Shown: positions 54,597 through 63,583 of the stretch, piece by piece
Numbering within the stretch: position 1 is the first letter of the stretch
Layout of the letters: each line of letters begins with the position of its first letter
Assembly (NCBI RefSeq): GCF_007752535.1
Contig: NZ_CP036426.1
Location: 1,550,001 to 1,614,000, forward strand
Direction: 5' to 3'
DNA from: Tautonia plasticadhaerens
Lineage (GTDB): Bacteria > Planctomycetota > Planctomycetia > Isosphaerales > Isosphaeraceae
DNA: 64,000 nucleotides
Translations under genes and position numbers: made by a program
Notes under the pieces: model-generated
Told to the model about the DNA's origin: nothing
Databases searched by the model: none
What the model saw: the letters and a program-made list of their open reading frames with translations, nothing else

Positions 54597-55367
54597 TTAC
54601 CCCAGTTCGTCGACCGGGATCTCGCCGACATCCTGGAAGACGTGGGTCGGCTGGTAGGGGAAGCCGTCGATCTCCTCCCGGCTGGTGACCCCGGAGAGTA
54701 CCAGGATCGTCCGCATCCCCGCTTCGGTGCCGCCGATGATGTCGGTGTCCATCCGGTCGCCGACCATGAACGACTCGGAGGAGTGCGAACCCAGCTTCCG
54801 GAGCGCGGTCCGCATCATCAGCGGATTCGGCTTGCCGACGAAGTACGGCTTACGGCCGGTCGCCAGCTCGATCGGCGCGACCAGCGCGCCGCAGCCGGGC
54901 TGGAGCCCCGACTCCGATGGCCCGGTCAGGTCGGGGTTGGTGGCGATGAATCGGGCCCCGCCGAGGATCAGGCGGATGGCGTGCTCGAGGGTCTCGTAGT
55001 CATATCGCCGGGTGTCGCCGACGACGACGTAGTCCGGATCCCGTTCGGTCAGGTGATAGCCGACCTCGTAGAGCGCGTTGGTCAGCCCCGCCCCGCCGAT
55101 GACGAAGGCGGAGCCCCCTGGCCTCTGGGTCCGGATGAACTCGGCCGTCGCCAGGGCCGAGGTCTGGAAGGCCGACTCCTCCACGTCGATCCCCATCGAC
55201 GCCAGCCGATGCCTGAGGTCCCGGGGGGTCCACTGGCTGTTGTTGGTCAGGAACAGGAACGGGTGCCCGCCGTCCCGGAGCCGAGTGACGAACTCCTGGG
55301 CGCCGGGGATCAGCCGGTGCCCATGGTAGATGACGCCGTCCATGTCGATCACGAAGCTGGCGGGCAT
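54597..55367 (-). CDS. HAD-superfamily hydrolase, subfamily IIA (NagD-like)
   Basis: 256 residues. The nucleophile motif DMDG (Asp8, Asp10 in VIDMDGVIYHG), FLTNNSQWTPRDLRHRL, VVVGDTRRYDYETLEHAIRLIL, the catalytic Lys in VGKPNPLMM, and VGDRMDTDIIGGTEAGM define a class IIA phosphatase like NagD or AraL. It dephosphorylates small sugar or nucleotide phosphates in the cytosol; substrate not determinable. It stands alone and divergent from the M28 peptidase gene. Confidence 0.9.
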   Translation of the reverse strand: MPASFVIDMDGVIYHGHRLIPGAQEFVTRLRDGGHPFLFLTNNSQWTPRDLRHRLASMGIDVEESAFQTSALATAEFIRTQRPGGSAFVIGGAGLTNALYEVGYHLTERDPDYVVVGDTRRYDYETLEHAIRLILGGARFIATNPDLTGPSESGLQPGCGALVAPIELATGRKPYFVGKPNPLMMRTALRKLGSHSSESFMVGDRMDTDIIGGTEAGMRTILVLSGVTSREEIDGFPYQPTHVFQDVGEIPVDELG

Positions 55368-55574
55368 GGGACGTGGGCTCCGATCGGGACGCGAGGCCGG
55401 CGGTCGACGCCACCATCCTAACCGCCCCGGCCCGAACCGGCCACGATCGGGGGCGTGCCCTTACCGATGCCTCGATCGGCGAGGAAGGCCTGTCGGACCG
55501 CCCTCCCGTACCGATATCCTGGTTCGATCGACATCCCGACGACCATCCCGTCCCCCAGGAGCAATCGAGACCCC

Positions 55575-57206
55575 ATGCGAACCCCGCACCTGTCCCGGGC
55601 CGCCTCGGCCCTCTCGGCGACGCTCGTCGCGATCCCCGCCCTGGCCGGGGGCCCGCCGGGCGAGCCCGTCGCGCCCGTCGGCACCGCCCCGGCCGCCGGG
55701 ACGATCACCGAGCCGGAGCTATTCGGACACATCAGCTTCCTCGCCTCCGACCTGATGAGGGGCCGGGACACGGCCAGCCCCGAAATCAAGATCGCCTCGG
55801 AGTACCTGGCCACTCGGCTCCTCATGTTCGGCGCCGAGCCCTCCGGGGACGTCGAGGACGGCGAACCGACTTATTTCGCCCACTTCCCCCTGGAATTCAC
55901 CACGCCCGAGTTGGAGGGGACGGAGCTGACCCTTAGCTTCGAGCACGACGGCGTCGTCCGGGAGGTCTCCGGGAAGGTCGCCGAGGACTTCCTCCTGGTC
56001 CCTCGGAGCATCGCCGCCGGGGAGATCGAGGCCCCGGTCGTCTTCGCCGGATTCGGCAGGACCGGGGAGGGTGACGAGCCGAACGACTTCGACGCCGTGG
56101 ACGTTGAGGACCGCATCGTGATCGTCCTCGACGGCGCCTCCGGAGCCGACGAACCGGAGGAGGGGAGGGGTCGTCGGGGCTCGACGGGGGGCTCCTTCTC
56201 GAAGTTGCAGGCCGCCCGCGACCGAGGGGCCCTGGCCTTGCTGGTCGTCCACCCCTTCGGCGAGGAGGCCGACCGACCCTACGCCGAGTCGAACCCGTTC
56301 GCCCTGCGGATGTTCGGCCGGCGATCGATGACGCTCGGGTCCTCCCCGGACTCGTCGACCCCCTTGCTGTTCGTCGAGGACGCACTCCGGGACGCGATCG
56401 ATGAGGCCGCCGGCCTCTCCGAAGCCCCGTCGGAGCCCAGGGAACTGGAGGGGGCGCGGGCCCGCTTCGCGTTCGCCGCGAACGTGGAGCGGATCGACGA
56501 CCGCAACGTCATCGGCATCTTCCCCGGCGCCGACGAGGACCTGAGGGACGAGGTGATCATCTTCAGCGCCCATTACGACCACGTCGGCGTGGTCGGCGAC
56601 GAGATCCATAACGGCTCCGACGACAACGCCTCGGGCACCAGTGCGCTGCTGGAGATCGCCCAGGCCTTCGGCGAGGGGCCCAGGCCGAGGCGGTCGGTCG
56701 CGTTCCTGTGGGTCTCGGGAGAGGAGAAGGGGCTGCTCGGTTCCCGGTGGTGGAGCGAGCACATGACCCTGCCCGAGGGCTACGAAGTGGTGGCCGACAT
56801 CAACATGGACATGGTCTCCCGCAACGACCCCGATCGGGTGAGCATCACCCCGTCCCCCGACCATCCCGACTACTCGACGATCATCCCCGCCGCCGTCGAG
56901 GCGCTCGAAGCCGAGGGGATGCAGCCGGACTACGACGCCGACCAGTTCTACGCCCGGACGGACAGTTACAACTTCGCCCGCATGGGCATCCCGATCGTCT
57001 TCTTCTTCTCCGGCCTGCACGACGACTACCACCGGCCCGGTGACGACGTCGAGAAGGCCGACGTCGGCAAGGCCGCCCGGATCGCCCGGTCGGCCTACCG
57101 GCTCGGCTGGGCCCTCGGCCAGCAGGACGATCGCCCCTCCAAGATTGAGTCGGGCGACCCGGAACCCGACGCCGAGGACGACGCCGATCCGGACCAGGGC
57201 GACTGA
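55575..57206 (+). CDS. Secreted M28-family metallopeptidase with PA domain
   Basis: 543 residues. Signal peptide (about 1-25, ending IPALAGG). The PA-like insert spans about residues 130-270 (APVVFAGFGR, EDRIVIVLDG, ARDRGALALLVVH). The M28 catalytic core has two-zinc ligands in SAHYDHVGV, GSDDNASGTSALLEIA, SGEEKGLLGSRWW and INMDMVSRNDP, and the last His in HDDYHRPGDDVEK. Acidic C-terminal tail. Acts as an aminopeptidase or dipeptidase outside the membrane. The start before RTPHLSRAAS, which gives the signal peptide, was chosen over an upstream ATG. Confidence 0.9.
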   Translation: MRTPHLSRAASALSATLVAIPALAGGPPGEPVAPVGTAPAAGTITEPELFGHISFLASDLMRGRDTASPEIKIASEYLATRLLMFGAEPSGDVEDGEPTYFAHFPLEFTTPELEGTELTLSFEHDGVVREVSGKVAEDFLLVPRSIAAGEIEAPVVFAGFGRTGEGDEPNDFDAVDVEDRIVIVLDGASGADEPEEGRGRRGSTGGSFSKLQAARDRGALALLVVHPFGEEADRPYAESNPFALRMFGRRSMTLGSSPDSSTPLLFVEDALRDAIDEAAGLSEAPSEPRELEGARARFAFAANVERIDDRNVIGIFPGADEDLRDEVIIFSAHYDHVGVVGDEIHNGSDDNASGTSALLEIAQAFGEGPRPRRSVAFLWVSGEEKGLLGSRWWSEHMTLPEGYEVVADINMDMVSRNDPDRVSITPSPDHPDYSTIIPAAVEALEAEGMQPDYDADQFYARTDSYNFARMGIPIVFFFSGLHDDYHRPGDDVEKADVGKAARIARSAYRLGWALGQQDDRPSKIESGDPEPDAEDDADPDQGD

Positions 57207-57236
57207 ACGTCCCTGCCACAACCCCTCCCGCTCGAA

Positions 57237-57273
57237 ACGACCCCGACGGCCGATCCGCGGCCGTCGGGGTCGT
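57237..57273 (+). terminator. Strong intrinsic terminator after the M28 gene
   Basis: Perfect 16-bp stem (57237-57252 with 57258-57273), 5-base loop ATCCG, followed by CCGTTAT, 31 bases after the stop. Confidence 0.8.
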
Positions 57274-57468
57274 CCGTTATCGGGTGTAAGGCCCGGACAC
57301 CACCGAGGGGTCGTCCGGGCGTCTCCCGTCCCGGCAGCCCTCGTCGGCCTCCTTGGTTATCCCCGCCGATCTCTCGTCACGTCTTCCCGGCCCGGGTCGG
57401 CGAGCGTCCTTTCTCCCGGCCGAGATCGATCCCCGGATGGAACATGCCGATTCCGGGCGACTCGGTGA

Positions 57469-57498
57469 TTGACAGGCCCGGTCGGGACCGGTTATCGT
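57469..57498 (+). promoter_or_regulatory. Promoter of the DUF1559/lipoprotein/kelch operon
   Basis: Consensus -35 TTGACA (57469-57474), 18-base spacer, TATCGT (57493-57498). The start would fall near 57505, with the palindromic operator directly over and after it. Confidence 0.6.
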
Positions 57499-57508
57499 AC
57501 CGCTGTCG

Positions 57509-57525
57509 TTGAGACTGAGTCTCAA
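57509..57525. promoter_or_regulatory. Perfect 8-1-8 palindromic operator TTGAGACTGAGTCTCAA
   Basis: An exact inverted repeat positioned across the predicted transcription start, where a dimeric repressor would block initiation. Its TGAGA/TCTCA arms resemble Fur-type boxes (for example TGAGAATNATTCTCA layouts), so iron- or metal-responsive control is a reasonable inference. Degenerate second half-copy at 57667-57678. Confidence 0.65.
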
Positions 57526-58017
57526 TTTCGAAACTGGGCGGCCACTCACGAACTTGCCTTCCGATTCCGGGAAAACGCCGACCGAGGTCCCCGGGAACGG
57601 GCCCGGGGCGGTGATCTCCGGAGTGATGTCAGGAAGGGGGAGCCGTCCCGGGTCGCTGATACGTGATCTCAGTCTCGACGTCGTGCGCCGGTTCGATTCC
57701 ACGCTCCCGGGTGCTGGTCCCGCCCGGCCGTGGCGTGGGGGTATCGGCCGGCCATGACGTCCTTCGAGCCATCTCCCCGGCGCCGGGCTCGCCCGGGGTC
57801 GGGGAGGTGGGCACGCCCGCCGGGGAGGCATCCGTCCGGTTGTACCGGCGGCTGCGGGACCACTCCCCGGCGGCGTGCCTCCCCGGCCGGTCGATCGGCC
57901 GGGTGGCCTCGGGCATCCACGAACGGTCCCGGTCGAGGCGCCGGCCTGGGGGTCGATCGGCTTGCCGGTCGATCGGGCCGAAATGCCCCGTTTGATCGTC
58001 CCGAGGAGGACGGCATC

Positions 58018-59082
58018 ATGAGCGAGCGTCGGAACGAGACACGGTCGGCATTCACGCTGATCGAATTGTTGGTGGTGATCGCGATCATCGGGGTGCTGAT
58101 CGCCCTGCTGCTGCCCGCGGTCCAGTCGGCCCGGGAGGCGGCGAGGCGGGCCCAGTGCACCAACAACCTCAAGCAGCTCGGGCTCGCCCTGCACAATTAC
58201 GAGAGCACGAACCAGGTCTTCCCGGCGGCCTTCCACGGCGGCTTCGGCCGGGTCTACGCGAACTTCACCGGCTACCACTCGATCCTGCCCTATCTCGAGC
58301 AGAACCCCCTGTTCTCGGCGTTCAATTTCGACCGGTCAGTCTTCGCCCCCGGCCTGGGGAGTTATTACGGCTGGTCGTTCGAGGACCAGACGACCGGGAT
58401 GGCGACGCAGGTCGGCCTCTTCCTCTGCCCGTCGAACCGGGCCTCGGGCGAAGTCGGCGCCGCCTACGGCGGCTGGTCGATCGACCGGGCGGCGGTGACC
58501 GACTACCTGTTCAGCGGCGGGGCGGACAACTACGTCTCCCCGCCGTTCCTGAACCGGAACCTCCGGGGCATGTCGGGCATCGACGTCTTCTCGAGGATCG
58601 CCGAGGTCCGGGACGGGTTGAACAACACGATGCTGATGGGTGAGGGGGTCGGCGGCAACGAATCCAACCCGTTCGTCGCCGAGGGTTTCGCCGAGAATCG
58701 CGTCTGCATCCCCCTCCGCGACTACGCCGACGCCCAGCACTACGACAACCTCATGTTCATGGCTTACGGCCGACGGCGATCGTGGGGCTCGGAATACATC
58801 GTCGGGGGGCTGGTCGGAACCACCACCGATCGCCTCGGCGCCTTCTACGCCTTGAACGACTGCGGCTATCCCTCGGCGACCGACCACTTCACCACCACGT
58901 CGCCACCGCCCCGGGATTCGGGACAGACGCTCCCGAACTTCCGGAGCGTCCATCCCGGGGGGGGCAACTTCCTGTTCGGCGACGGGAGCGTCCGGTTCAT
59001 CAAGGACACGATCAATCCGGCGACCTACACGGGCTTGTCGACGATCGCCGGGGGCGAGGTGCTCTCGGCCGACCAGTATTGA
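58018..59082 (+). CDS. DUF1559 (pseudopilin-like, prepilin N-terminus) protein
   Basis: 354 residues. A type IV/II prepilin leader and helix (AFTLIELLVVIAIIGVLIAL, residues 11-30) precedes the DUF1559 core: PAVQSAREAARRAQCTNNLK, LGLALHNYES, YHSILPYLEQ, LFLCPSN and the final HPGGGNFLFGDGSVRF. Cleavage would precede Phe12. Such proteins are anchored by the N-methylated helix and displayed outside; they occur in dozens per planctomycete genome. AGGAGG stands 8 bases before the ATG. First gene of a four-gene operon under a palindromic operator. Confidence 0.9.
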   Translation: MSERRNETRSAFTLIELLVVIAIIGVLIALLLPAVQSAREAARRAQCTNNLKQLGLALHNYESTNQVFPAAFHGGFGRVYANFTGYHSILPYLEQNPLFSAFNFDRSVFAPGLGSYYGWSFEDQTTGMATQVGLFLCPSNRASGEVGAAYGGWSIDRAAVTDYLFSGGADNYVSPPFLNRNLRGMSGIDVFSRIAEVRDGLNNTMLMGEGVGGNESNPFVAEGFAENRVCIPLRDYADAQHYDNLMFMAYGRRRSWGSEYIVGGLVGTTTDRLGAFYALNDCGYPSATDHFTTTSPPPRDSGQTLPNFRSVHPGGGNFLFGDGSVRFIKDTINPATYTGLSTIAGGEVLSADQY

Positions 59083-59119
59083 TCGGAATCGTCTCGGATC
59101 GAATCGGAGCCGAATCGCC

Positions 59120-59338
59120 ATGATCGATCGAATCGCCGTCGCCGCCGGCGCGGCCATCCTCTCGGCTGCCCTCGTCGGCTGCGGCGGACGGGAGAGCGAG
59201 AACCGCTCGACCCTCGCCACCGAGGATCCGGCGGCCTACGAGCAAGCGAAAGGCGAGGCCGAGCAGGCTGAGCAGCGGAATCGGGCCGCCGAGGCCGAGG
59301 CGGTGGGAGATGCCTTCGAGGGGATCGAAGGCCCCTAG
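59120..59338 (+). CDS. Small lipoprotein A
   Basis: 72 residues. Signal peptide with lipobox LVGC (Cys21), so lipid-anchored. The mature 50 residues are short, highly charged and helical (EQAKGEAEQAEQRNRAAEAEA), likely a coiled coil. It is 37 bases after the DUF1559 gene and 27 before the next lipoprotein, with the same mature character, so the two may be paralogous or interacting partners. Confidence 0.75.
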   Translation: MIDRIAVAAGAAILSAALVGCGGRESENRSTLATEDPAAYEQAKGEAEQAEQRNRAAEAEAVGDAFEGIEGP

Positions 59339-59365
59339 GCCGCCCCGGAGACCGCGAGAACATCC

Positions 59366-59659
59366 ATGAACACGCCCCGGACCGCCGCGTTCCTCGCGGC
59401 CTCGCTCGGCCTGATCGCGGGCTGTACCCCCCGATCCCCGAACCTCTCGCCGACGCCCGACCAGGAACCGGCCCGCCACGCCAGGGCCCTCCGGGAGGCG
59501 GACGATGTCCGTCGGGCGAATCGGCAGGCCGAGGCGGATTTCTACCGACGCCTCGGCCGGGGCGAGGTCGAGCCCCCCGAAGTCGGGCCGTCGGTACCCA
59601 CGACCCCCCCGGATGACGCCCCGATCACCCTCGTTGGAAACGGAGACGACACCCCATGA
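59366..59659 (+). CDS. Small lipoprotein B
   Basis: 97 residues. Signal peptide with lipobox IAGC (Cys20). The mature part has a Pro-rich stretch, a charged helix (READDVRRANRQAEADFYRRLGRGE) resembling that of lipoprotein A, and a Pro/Thr-rich end. It overlaps the kelch gene by 4 bases (ATGA), supporting translational coupling and a joint function in the envelope. Confidence 0.75.
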   Translation: MNTPRTAAFLAASLGLIAGCTPRSPNLSPTPDQEPARHARALREADDVRRANRQAEADFYRRLGRGEVEPPEVGPSVPTTPPDDAPITLVGNGDDTP

Positions 59660-62307
59660 GACGGCCCCCGAATTGCAACCCCCGACCATCCCGGTCGATC
59701 GTCCTCGCGGCCTCGATGGCCGTCCTCCTCTTGGGGACGTCGGCCCACGCCCATTTCCTCTGGCTCACGGCCGAGCACGCCCCGGATTCGACCGTCGTGC
59801 ACGCGTTCCTGAGCGAGCCCCCGGTCCCCGACCTGCCGATGTTCATGAAGTCCATCGAGCACGCGAAATACACCGCCGACGGCCGGGAACTCGCCGCGGA
59901 ACGCGGTGAAGAGACGTTCCTGGTCCGACTGCCAGAGCCGGCGCCCCGGGCGGTGGACGGCGCCTGCGACCTCGGCGTGATGAGCCGGGGCGGGGCGACG
60001 TTCCGCCTCCAGTACACCGCCCGGGTGCAGCTCGCCCCGATCCCCGCCGACGAGCCGGAGGAGGGGGACGGCCTCCGAGTCCGGCTGGTGGCCGAGGGGG
60101 GCGAGACCCGTGTCCTCGTCTCGTATGACGGCCGTCCGGCCGCCGGGTCGGAGGTGAAGGCATACCTCGAAGACGGGACGGTGCGGGAACTGCGCTCGGA
60201 CGGCTCCGGCGTGGTCGAATGCGAGGGCGTCGCCGAGGGCAAGACCGCCCTGCTGGCGAAGTGGCCGGACGGGAAGGCCGGGGAGCGGGACGGCGAATCC
60301 TTCGAGGAGACGCGTCATTACGCCACCCTGACCGTGACGCCAGGCGGCGACGACCGGCCGGACGAAGCCCGATCGGCCGCGTCCCCCTCGCGGGGTGACC
60401 TCCCGTTCGCCCCGATCCCCGAGCCGGTCAACAGCTTCGGGGGCGCCGTGCTCGGCGGGCACCTGTACGTCTACAGCGGTCACACCGGGACGACGCACCG
60501 CTACCACACTGGGACGACGAATCCGCACTTCTACCGACTCGACCTGTCGGATCGGACGACGTGGGAGGAACTGCCCTGCGGCCCGGGCCTCCAGGGGGTG
60601 GCACTGGTTGCCCACGATGGGGCACTCTATCGGGTCGGGGGGATGTCGGCGCGGAACGCCGAGGGGGAGCCTCACGACCTCGTGTCGGTCGCGGACGTCG
60701 CCCGGTTCGACCCGGAGACCCGGACGTGGGCCGACCTGCCGCCCATGCCCGAGCCGAGGTCGACCCACGACGCGGCGGTCCTCGGCGATCACCTCTACGT
60801 GGTCGGCGGCTGGGCCATGGTCGGGGGTGAATCTTCGGACGCCTACTTCCTGGACGACGCGCTCCGGCTCGACCTGGGCGACCCGTCTGCCGGCTGGGAA
60901 CGGATCTCGCTCCCCCCGGCCCCTCGAAGGGCGCTTGCGGTCGCTGCCCACGACGGGAAGCTCTACATGGTGGGCGGCCTGACCGAAGGCGGGGGCACGG
61001 TCCGGGACGTGGACGTGTTCGACCCGGCGACGGGAGCCTGGTCGGGCGGGCCGGAGTTGCCGGGGGAGCCGATCCAGGGGTTCGCCCCCTCGGCCTTCAG
61101 CGTCGGCGGGCGTTTGCTGGCCAGCGGCGGGGACGGCACGATCTACCGGCTCTCCGAATCCGGCGAGTCGTGGGAGGCGATCGCCGAGCAGGCCGTCCCG
61201 AGGATCACCCATCGACTCCTGCCGGGCACCGAGGGCGACGCGTTGATCGTCGGCGGCAACTTCGCCGGAGTTCCGGTCCGATTCGTGGAGTCGATCCTGA
61301 TCTCCGGGGGCCAGGGGAGTTCCAGTCCCGTGGCCTGGTCCACCTCGCTTCCGGGATCTGCCATGCGGTCGATGGCCTTCGGCGTGATCGGGAATCGGAT
61401 TGTGCTCGCCGGGGGAAATCGGAGTCGGAATCCTCACGCGTTCGAGGCCGGGAATCTCGTACCGGATGCGAGCCGCCTCCTGCCCGACGGGTCGGCGGCC
61501 GAGCCGATCGCCCCACTTCCCGTCGCCCGACAGTCGGGGGAACTGGTCTCGGTCCCGCAGGGGAGGCGGGGCACCGGCTACCTGCTCGGCGGGATCGGCC
61601 AGGACGGGGACGTGGTCCGGACCCTGGGAGACGTCTTCCGGCTGGACCCGGACGGGGAAGGTTGGTCGATCGAGACGGCCCGGATCCCCGACGACCGGGG
61701 CATGTTCGGCGCGGCGGTGCACGAAGGGGGCGTCTGGATCTTCGGCGGGAGCATCTTCGACCCGAGGCCGGATGACGCCCCTCGGGAGATGCCGACCGAG
61801 GTCCTCAGGTGGGAGGCCGGCCGGGACGGTGCGACCTTCGAGCCGACCGGCCACCGGCTGCCGACTCCTCGACGCTCCTTCGCCGGTGCGGTCCTGGGGG
61901 GGAAGTACTACCTCGTCGGTGGCCTCGGGGAGGGCCAGGAGCCGGTCGACACGGTCGACGTCTTCGATTTCGAGACGGGCGAATGGGAATCGATCCCGGC
62001 CCCCGGTCGGCACCGGGTGTTCGCCGACCTGGTCGCTCTGGATGGCACGCTGTATCTCGGCGGGGGTTTCGAGACGGGCGGATCGGCCCACTTCGAGCCG
62101 GCCAGGTCGGTCGAGGCGTATGACCCCGGGGCGGGTGCCTGGAGGACGGTGATCGGGGACGTCCCGATCCGGGGGCGTGGGATCCGGATGGCGGCGATCG
62201 GCGGCCGGTTGCTCCTGTTCTCGGCCGAGTCGGCCGACCCCGGGTGTGCCGAGCTGGCGATCGTCTCACCGTCCCCGTCTCCCCTCGGGGACGGCCGGGC
62301 GGAATGA
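59656..62307 (+). CDS. Secreted DUF4198-like/kelch beta-propeller protein
   Basis: 883 residues. Signal peptide cleaved before about residue 31-33, leaving an N-terminal AHFLWLTAE, the hallmark of DUF4198/NikM-type exported proteins, whose N-terminal His can bind Ni or Co (family knowledge). The DUF4198-like beta domain runs to about residue 240 and includes LVSYDGRPAAGSEVKAYLEDG. From about 250 to 870 a long kelch propeller carries repeats with the double Gly (LYVYSGHTG, LYVVGGWAM, LYMVGGLTEG, LLASGGDG, VWIFGGSIF, YYLVGGLGEG, LYLGGGFETG). I do not know a described protein with this fusion. Last gene of the operon; a hairpin follows. Confidence 0.8.
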   Translation: MRRPPNCNPRPSRSIVLAASMAVLLLGTSAHAHFLWLTAEHAPDSTVVHAFLSEPPVPDLPMFMKSIEHAKYTADGRELAAERGEETFLVRLPEPAPRAVDGACDLGVMSRGGATFRLQYTARVQLAPIPADEPEEGDGLRVRLVAEGGETRVLVSYDGRPAAGSEVKAYLEDGTVRELRSDGSGVVECEGVAEGKTALLAKWPDGKAGERDGESFEETRHYATLTVTPGGDDRPDEARSAASPSRGDLPFAPIPEPVNSFGGAVLGGHLYVYSGHTGTTHRYHTGTTNPHFYRLDLSDRTTWEELPCGPGLQGVALVAHDGALYRVGGMSARNAEGEPHDLVSVADVARFDPETRTWADLPPMPEPRSTHDAAVLGDHLYVVGGWAMVGGESSDAYFLDDALRLDLGDPSAGWERISLPPAPRRALAVAAHDGKLYMVGGLTEGGGTVRDVDVFDPATGAWSGGPELPGEPIQGFAPSAFSVGGRLLASGGDGTIYRLSESGESWEAIAEQAVPRITHRLLPGTEGDALIVGGNFAGVPVRFVESILISGGQGSSSPVAWSTSLPGSAMRSMAFGVIGNRIVLAGGNRSRNPHAFEAGNLVPDASRLLPDGSAAEPIAPLPVARQSGELVSVPQGRRGTGYLLGGIGQDGDVVRTLGDVFRLDPDGEGWSIETARIPDDRGMFGAAVHEGGVWIFGGSIFDPRPDDAPREMPTEVLRWEAGRDGATFEPTGHRLPTPRRSFAGAVLGGKYYLVGGLGEGQEPVDTVDVFDFETGEWESIPAPGRHRVFADLVALDGTLYLGGGFETGGSAHFEPARSVEAYDPGAGAWRTVIGDVPIRGRGIRMAAIGGRLLLFSAESADPGCAELAIVSPSPSPLGDGRAE

Positions 62308-62333
62308 CGCCCGGAGCCGGGCATCCGACGCGT

Positions 62334-62354
62334 CCCGGCCGGACATCGGCCGGG
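62334..62354. terminator. Hairpin between convergent genes
   Basis: Perfect 8-bp stem (62334-62341 with 62347-62354), 5-base loop, between the kelch gene and the PP2C gene. No T-run; possibly bidirectional. Confidence 0.45.
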
Positions 62355-62377
62355 GCGCGGGATCTCGGTGGGGGCCC

Positions 62378-63277
62378 TCATTCGACCCGGTAATGGGCGA
62401 CGATGACGGTCACGTTGTCCCGGCCCCCGGCCCGCAAGGCCGAGTCGATCAAGCGATCGCAGGCGGCCTGGGGGGCCGACTCCCCGGCGAGGATGGAGGA
62501 GATCCGGGCGTCGTCGACCAGGTCCGTCAGGCCGTCGCTGCAGAGCAGCAATCGATCGCCATCGGCGAGGTCGAGCCGGTGCAGCTCCGCCTCGATCCCG
62601 TCGCTCGGGGAGCCGATGTAGTTGGTCAGGACGTTCCGCATCCGGTGCGACTTGACCTCGGCCTGGGTGATCTTCCCGGTCGTCGCGAGATCCTGGGCGA
62701 CGGTGTGATCTCGGGTCAACTGCTGGAGGTAGCCGCCGTGGGCGAGGTAGATCCGGGAGTCTCCCACGTGGATGACGAATAACCGGAGCCCGACGCTGTA
62801 AGCGACCGTCAGCGTCGTGCCCATCCCCTCCATGGCGGCGTTCGTTGAGGCGTGCTCGTACACGCGGCGGTTGATCTGCCGGATATAGCGACGGCAGGTG
62901 GTCATCAGGTCGTCGATCTCGGCCGGGTCGCTGAAGTCGAGGTGCCAGCGGGCGGACTCCCGGACCAATTCCAGGCCCGAGCTGATGGCCAGGCGGCTGG
63001 CCTCCTCCCCCGAGGCCATCCCCCCCATGCCGTCGGCGATCGCGAAGAGGTGGCCGACTTCCTCATGCATTGGTGGAATCAGGAACGGGTCGAGGTTCGT
63101 CGACTCGACCTCCACCACGCGCCGGAGCCGGGAGACCAGGAAGTGGTCCTCGTTGTTCTTCCGGACCCGGCCCACGTCGGTGCCCGCGGCCGAGGAGACG
63201 AGGATCCTCGGGCCCGGGACGCGCGGCACGGGGGGGAAATCCCCTGTCTCCGAGACGGCGGGATCGTGGAAGTTCAT
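62378..63277 (-). CDS. PP2C-type Ser/Thr protein phosphatase
   Basis: 299 residues. Metal-binding and core motifs of PPM/PP2C are complete: RVRKNNEDHFLV, FAIADGMGGMASGEEAS, GTTLTVAYS, VIHVGDSRIYLAHGG, LTRDHTVAQDL, LLLCSDGLTDLV and GGRDNVTVIVAHY. Cytosolic, Mn/Mg-dependent; it counteracts Hanks-type kinases, abundant in planctomycetes. The FHA protein at 18736-19278 could act in the same kind of circuit. No kinase gene in the window. Confidence 0.92.
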   Translation of the reverse strand: MNFHDPAVSETGDFPPVPRVPGPRILVSSAAGTDVGRVRKNNEDHFLVSRLRRVVEVESTNLDPFLIPPMHEEVGHLFAIADGMGGMASGEEASRLAISSGLELVRESARWHLDFSDPAEIDDLMTTCRRYIRQINRRVYEHASTNAAMEGMGTTLTVAYSVGLRLFVIHVGDSRIYLAHGGYLQQLTRDHTVAQDLATTGKITQAEVKSHRMRNVLTNYIGSPSDGIEAELHRLDLADGDRLLLCSDGLTDLVDDARISSILAGESAPQAACDRLIDSALRAGGRDNVTVIVAHYRVE

Positions 63278-63583
63278 GGGCCAACCCTCCCCTCATCTCT
63301 CGGGGGCGAGCAACGTCGCTCGCCCGGATCCGTCTCAGGAGCTAAGGGTGGATGTAGTGGCGGGCCGGGCCAATTGCAAGGGAAATCGAGACCATGGCGG
63401 GCGCAGCCCCGAGCTTCCGGCATCGGAACATCCTCATCCCCTGGGGGCTCCCTCGCCTTCTACGTCAACTAAAAGGATAGTCCGCCCGAGGCCGTCGAGA
63501 ATGGGTCGGCGTCGAATTCTTCCCGGTTTGACGCTCCCGGATCGGATTCACACCCCCCACCATCCCCGCCGTGACGACGAGTG
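63278..63583. other. Gene-free spacer upstream of the PP2C gene
   Basis: 306 bases. Holds a possible minus-strand promoter for the PP2C gene (63351-63379) and an AT-richer patch (63455-63480), no coding-looking frame. Confidence 0.55.
63351..63379 (-). promoter_or_regulatory. Possible promoter of the PP2C gene
   Basis: Minus strand TTGCAA (63374-63379), 17-base spacer, TACATC (63351-63356); the -10 matches only three positions. Confidence 0.35.

Larger units (their letters stand above)
57207..58017. other. Gene-free region with terminator, promoter, operator and long leader
   Basis: 811 bases: the M28 terminator (57237-57273), a promoter (57469-57498) and a palindromic operator (57509-57525). 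A leader of about 510 bases before the DUF1559 gene then follows. A partial second copy of the operator (TCTCAGTCTCGA, 57667-57678) lies inside the leader. No credible open reading frame. Confidence 0.65.

Noticed and set aside
57681-57705. tRNA-like GGTTCGATTCC box
   Set aside because: The flanking bases do not pair as a T stem and no acceptor or anticodon arm can be built around it.
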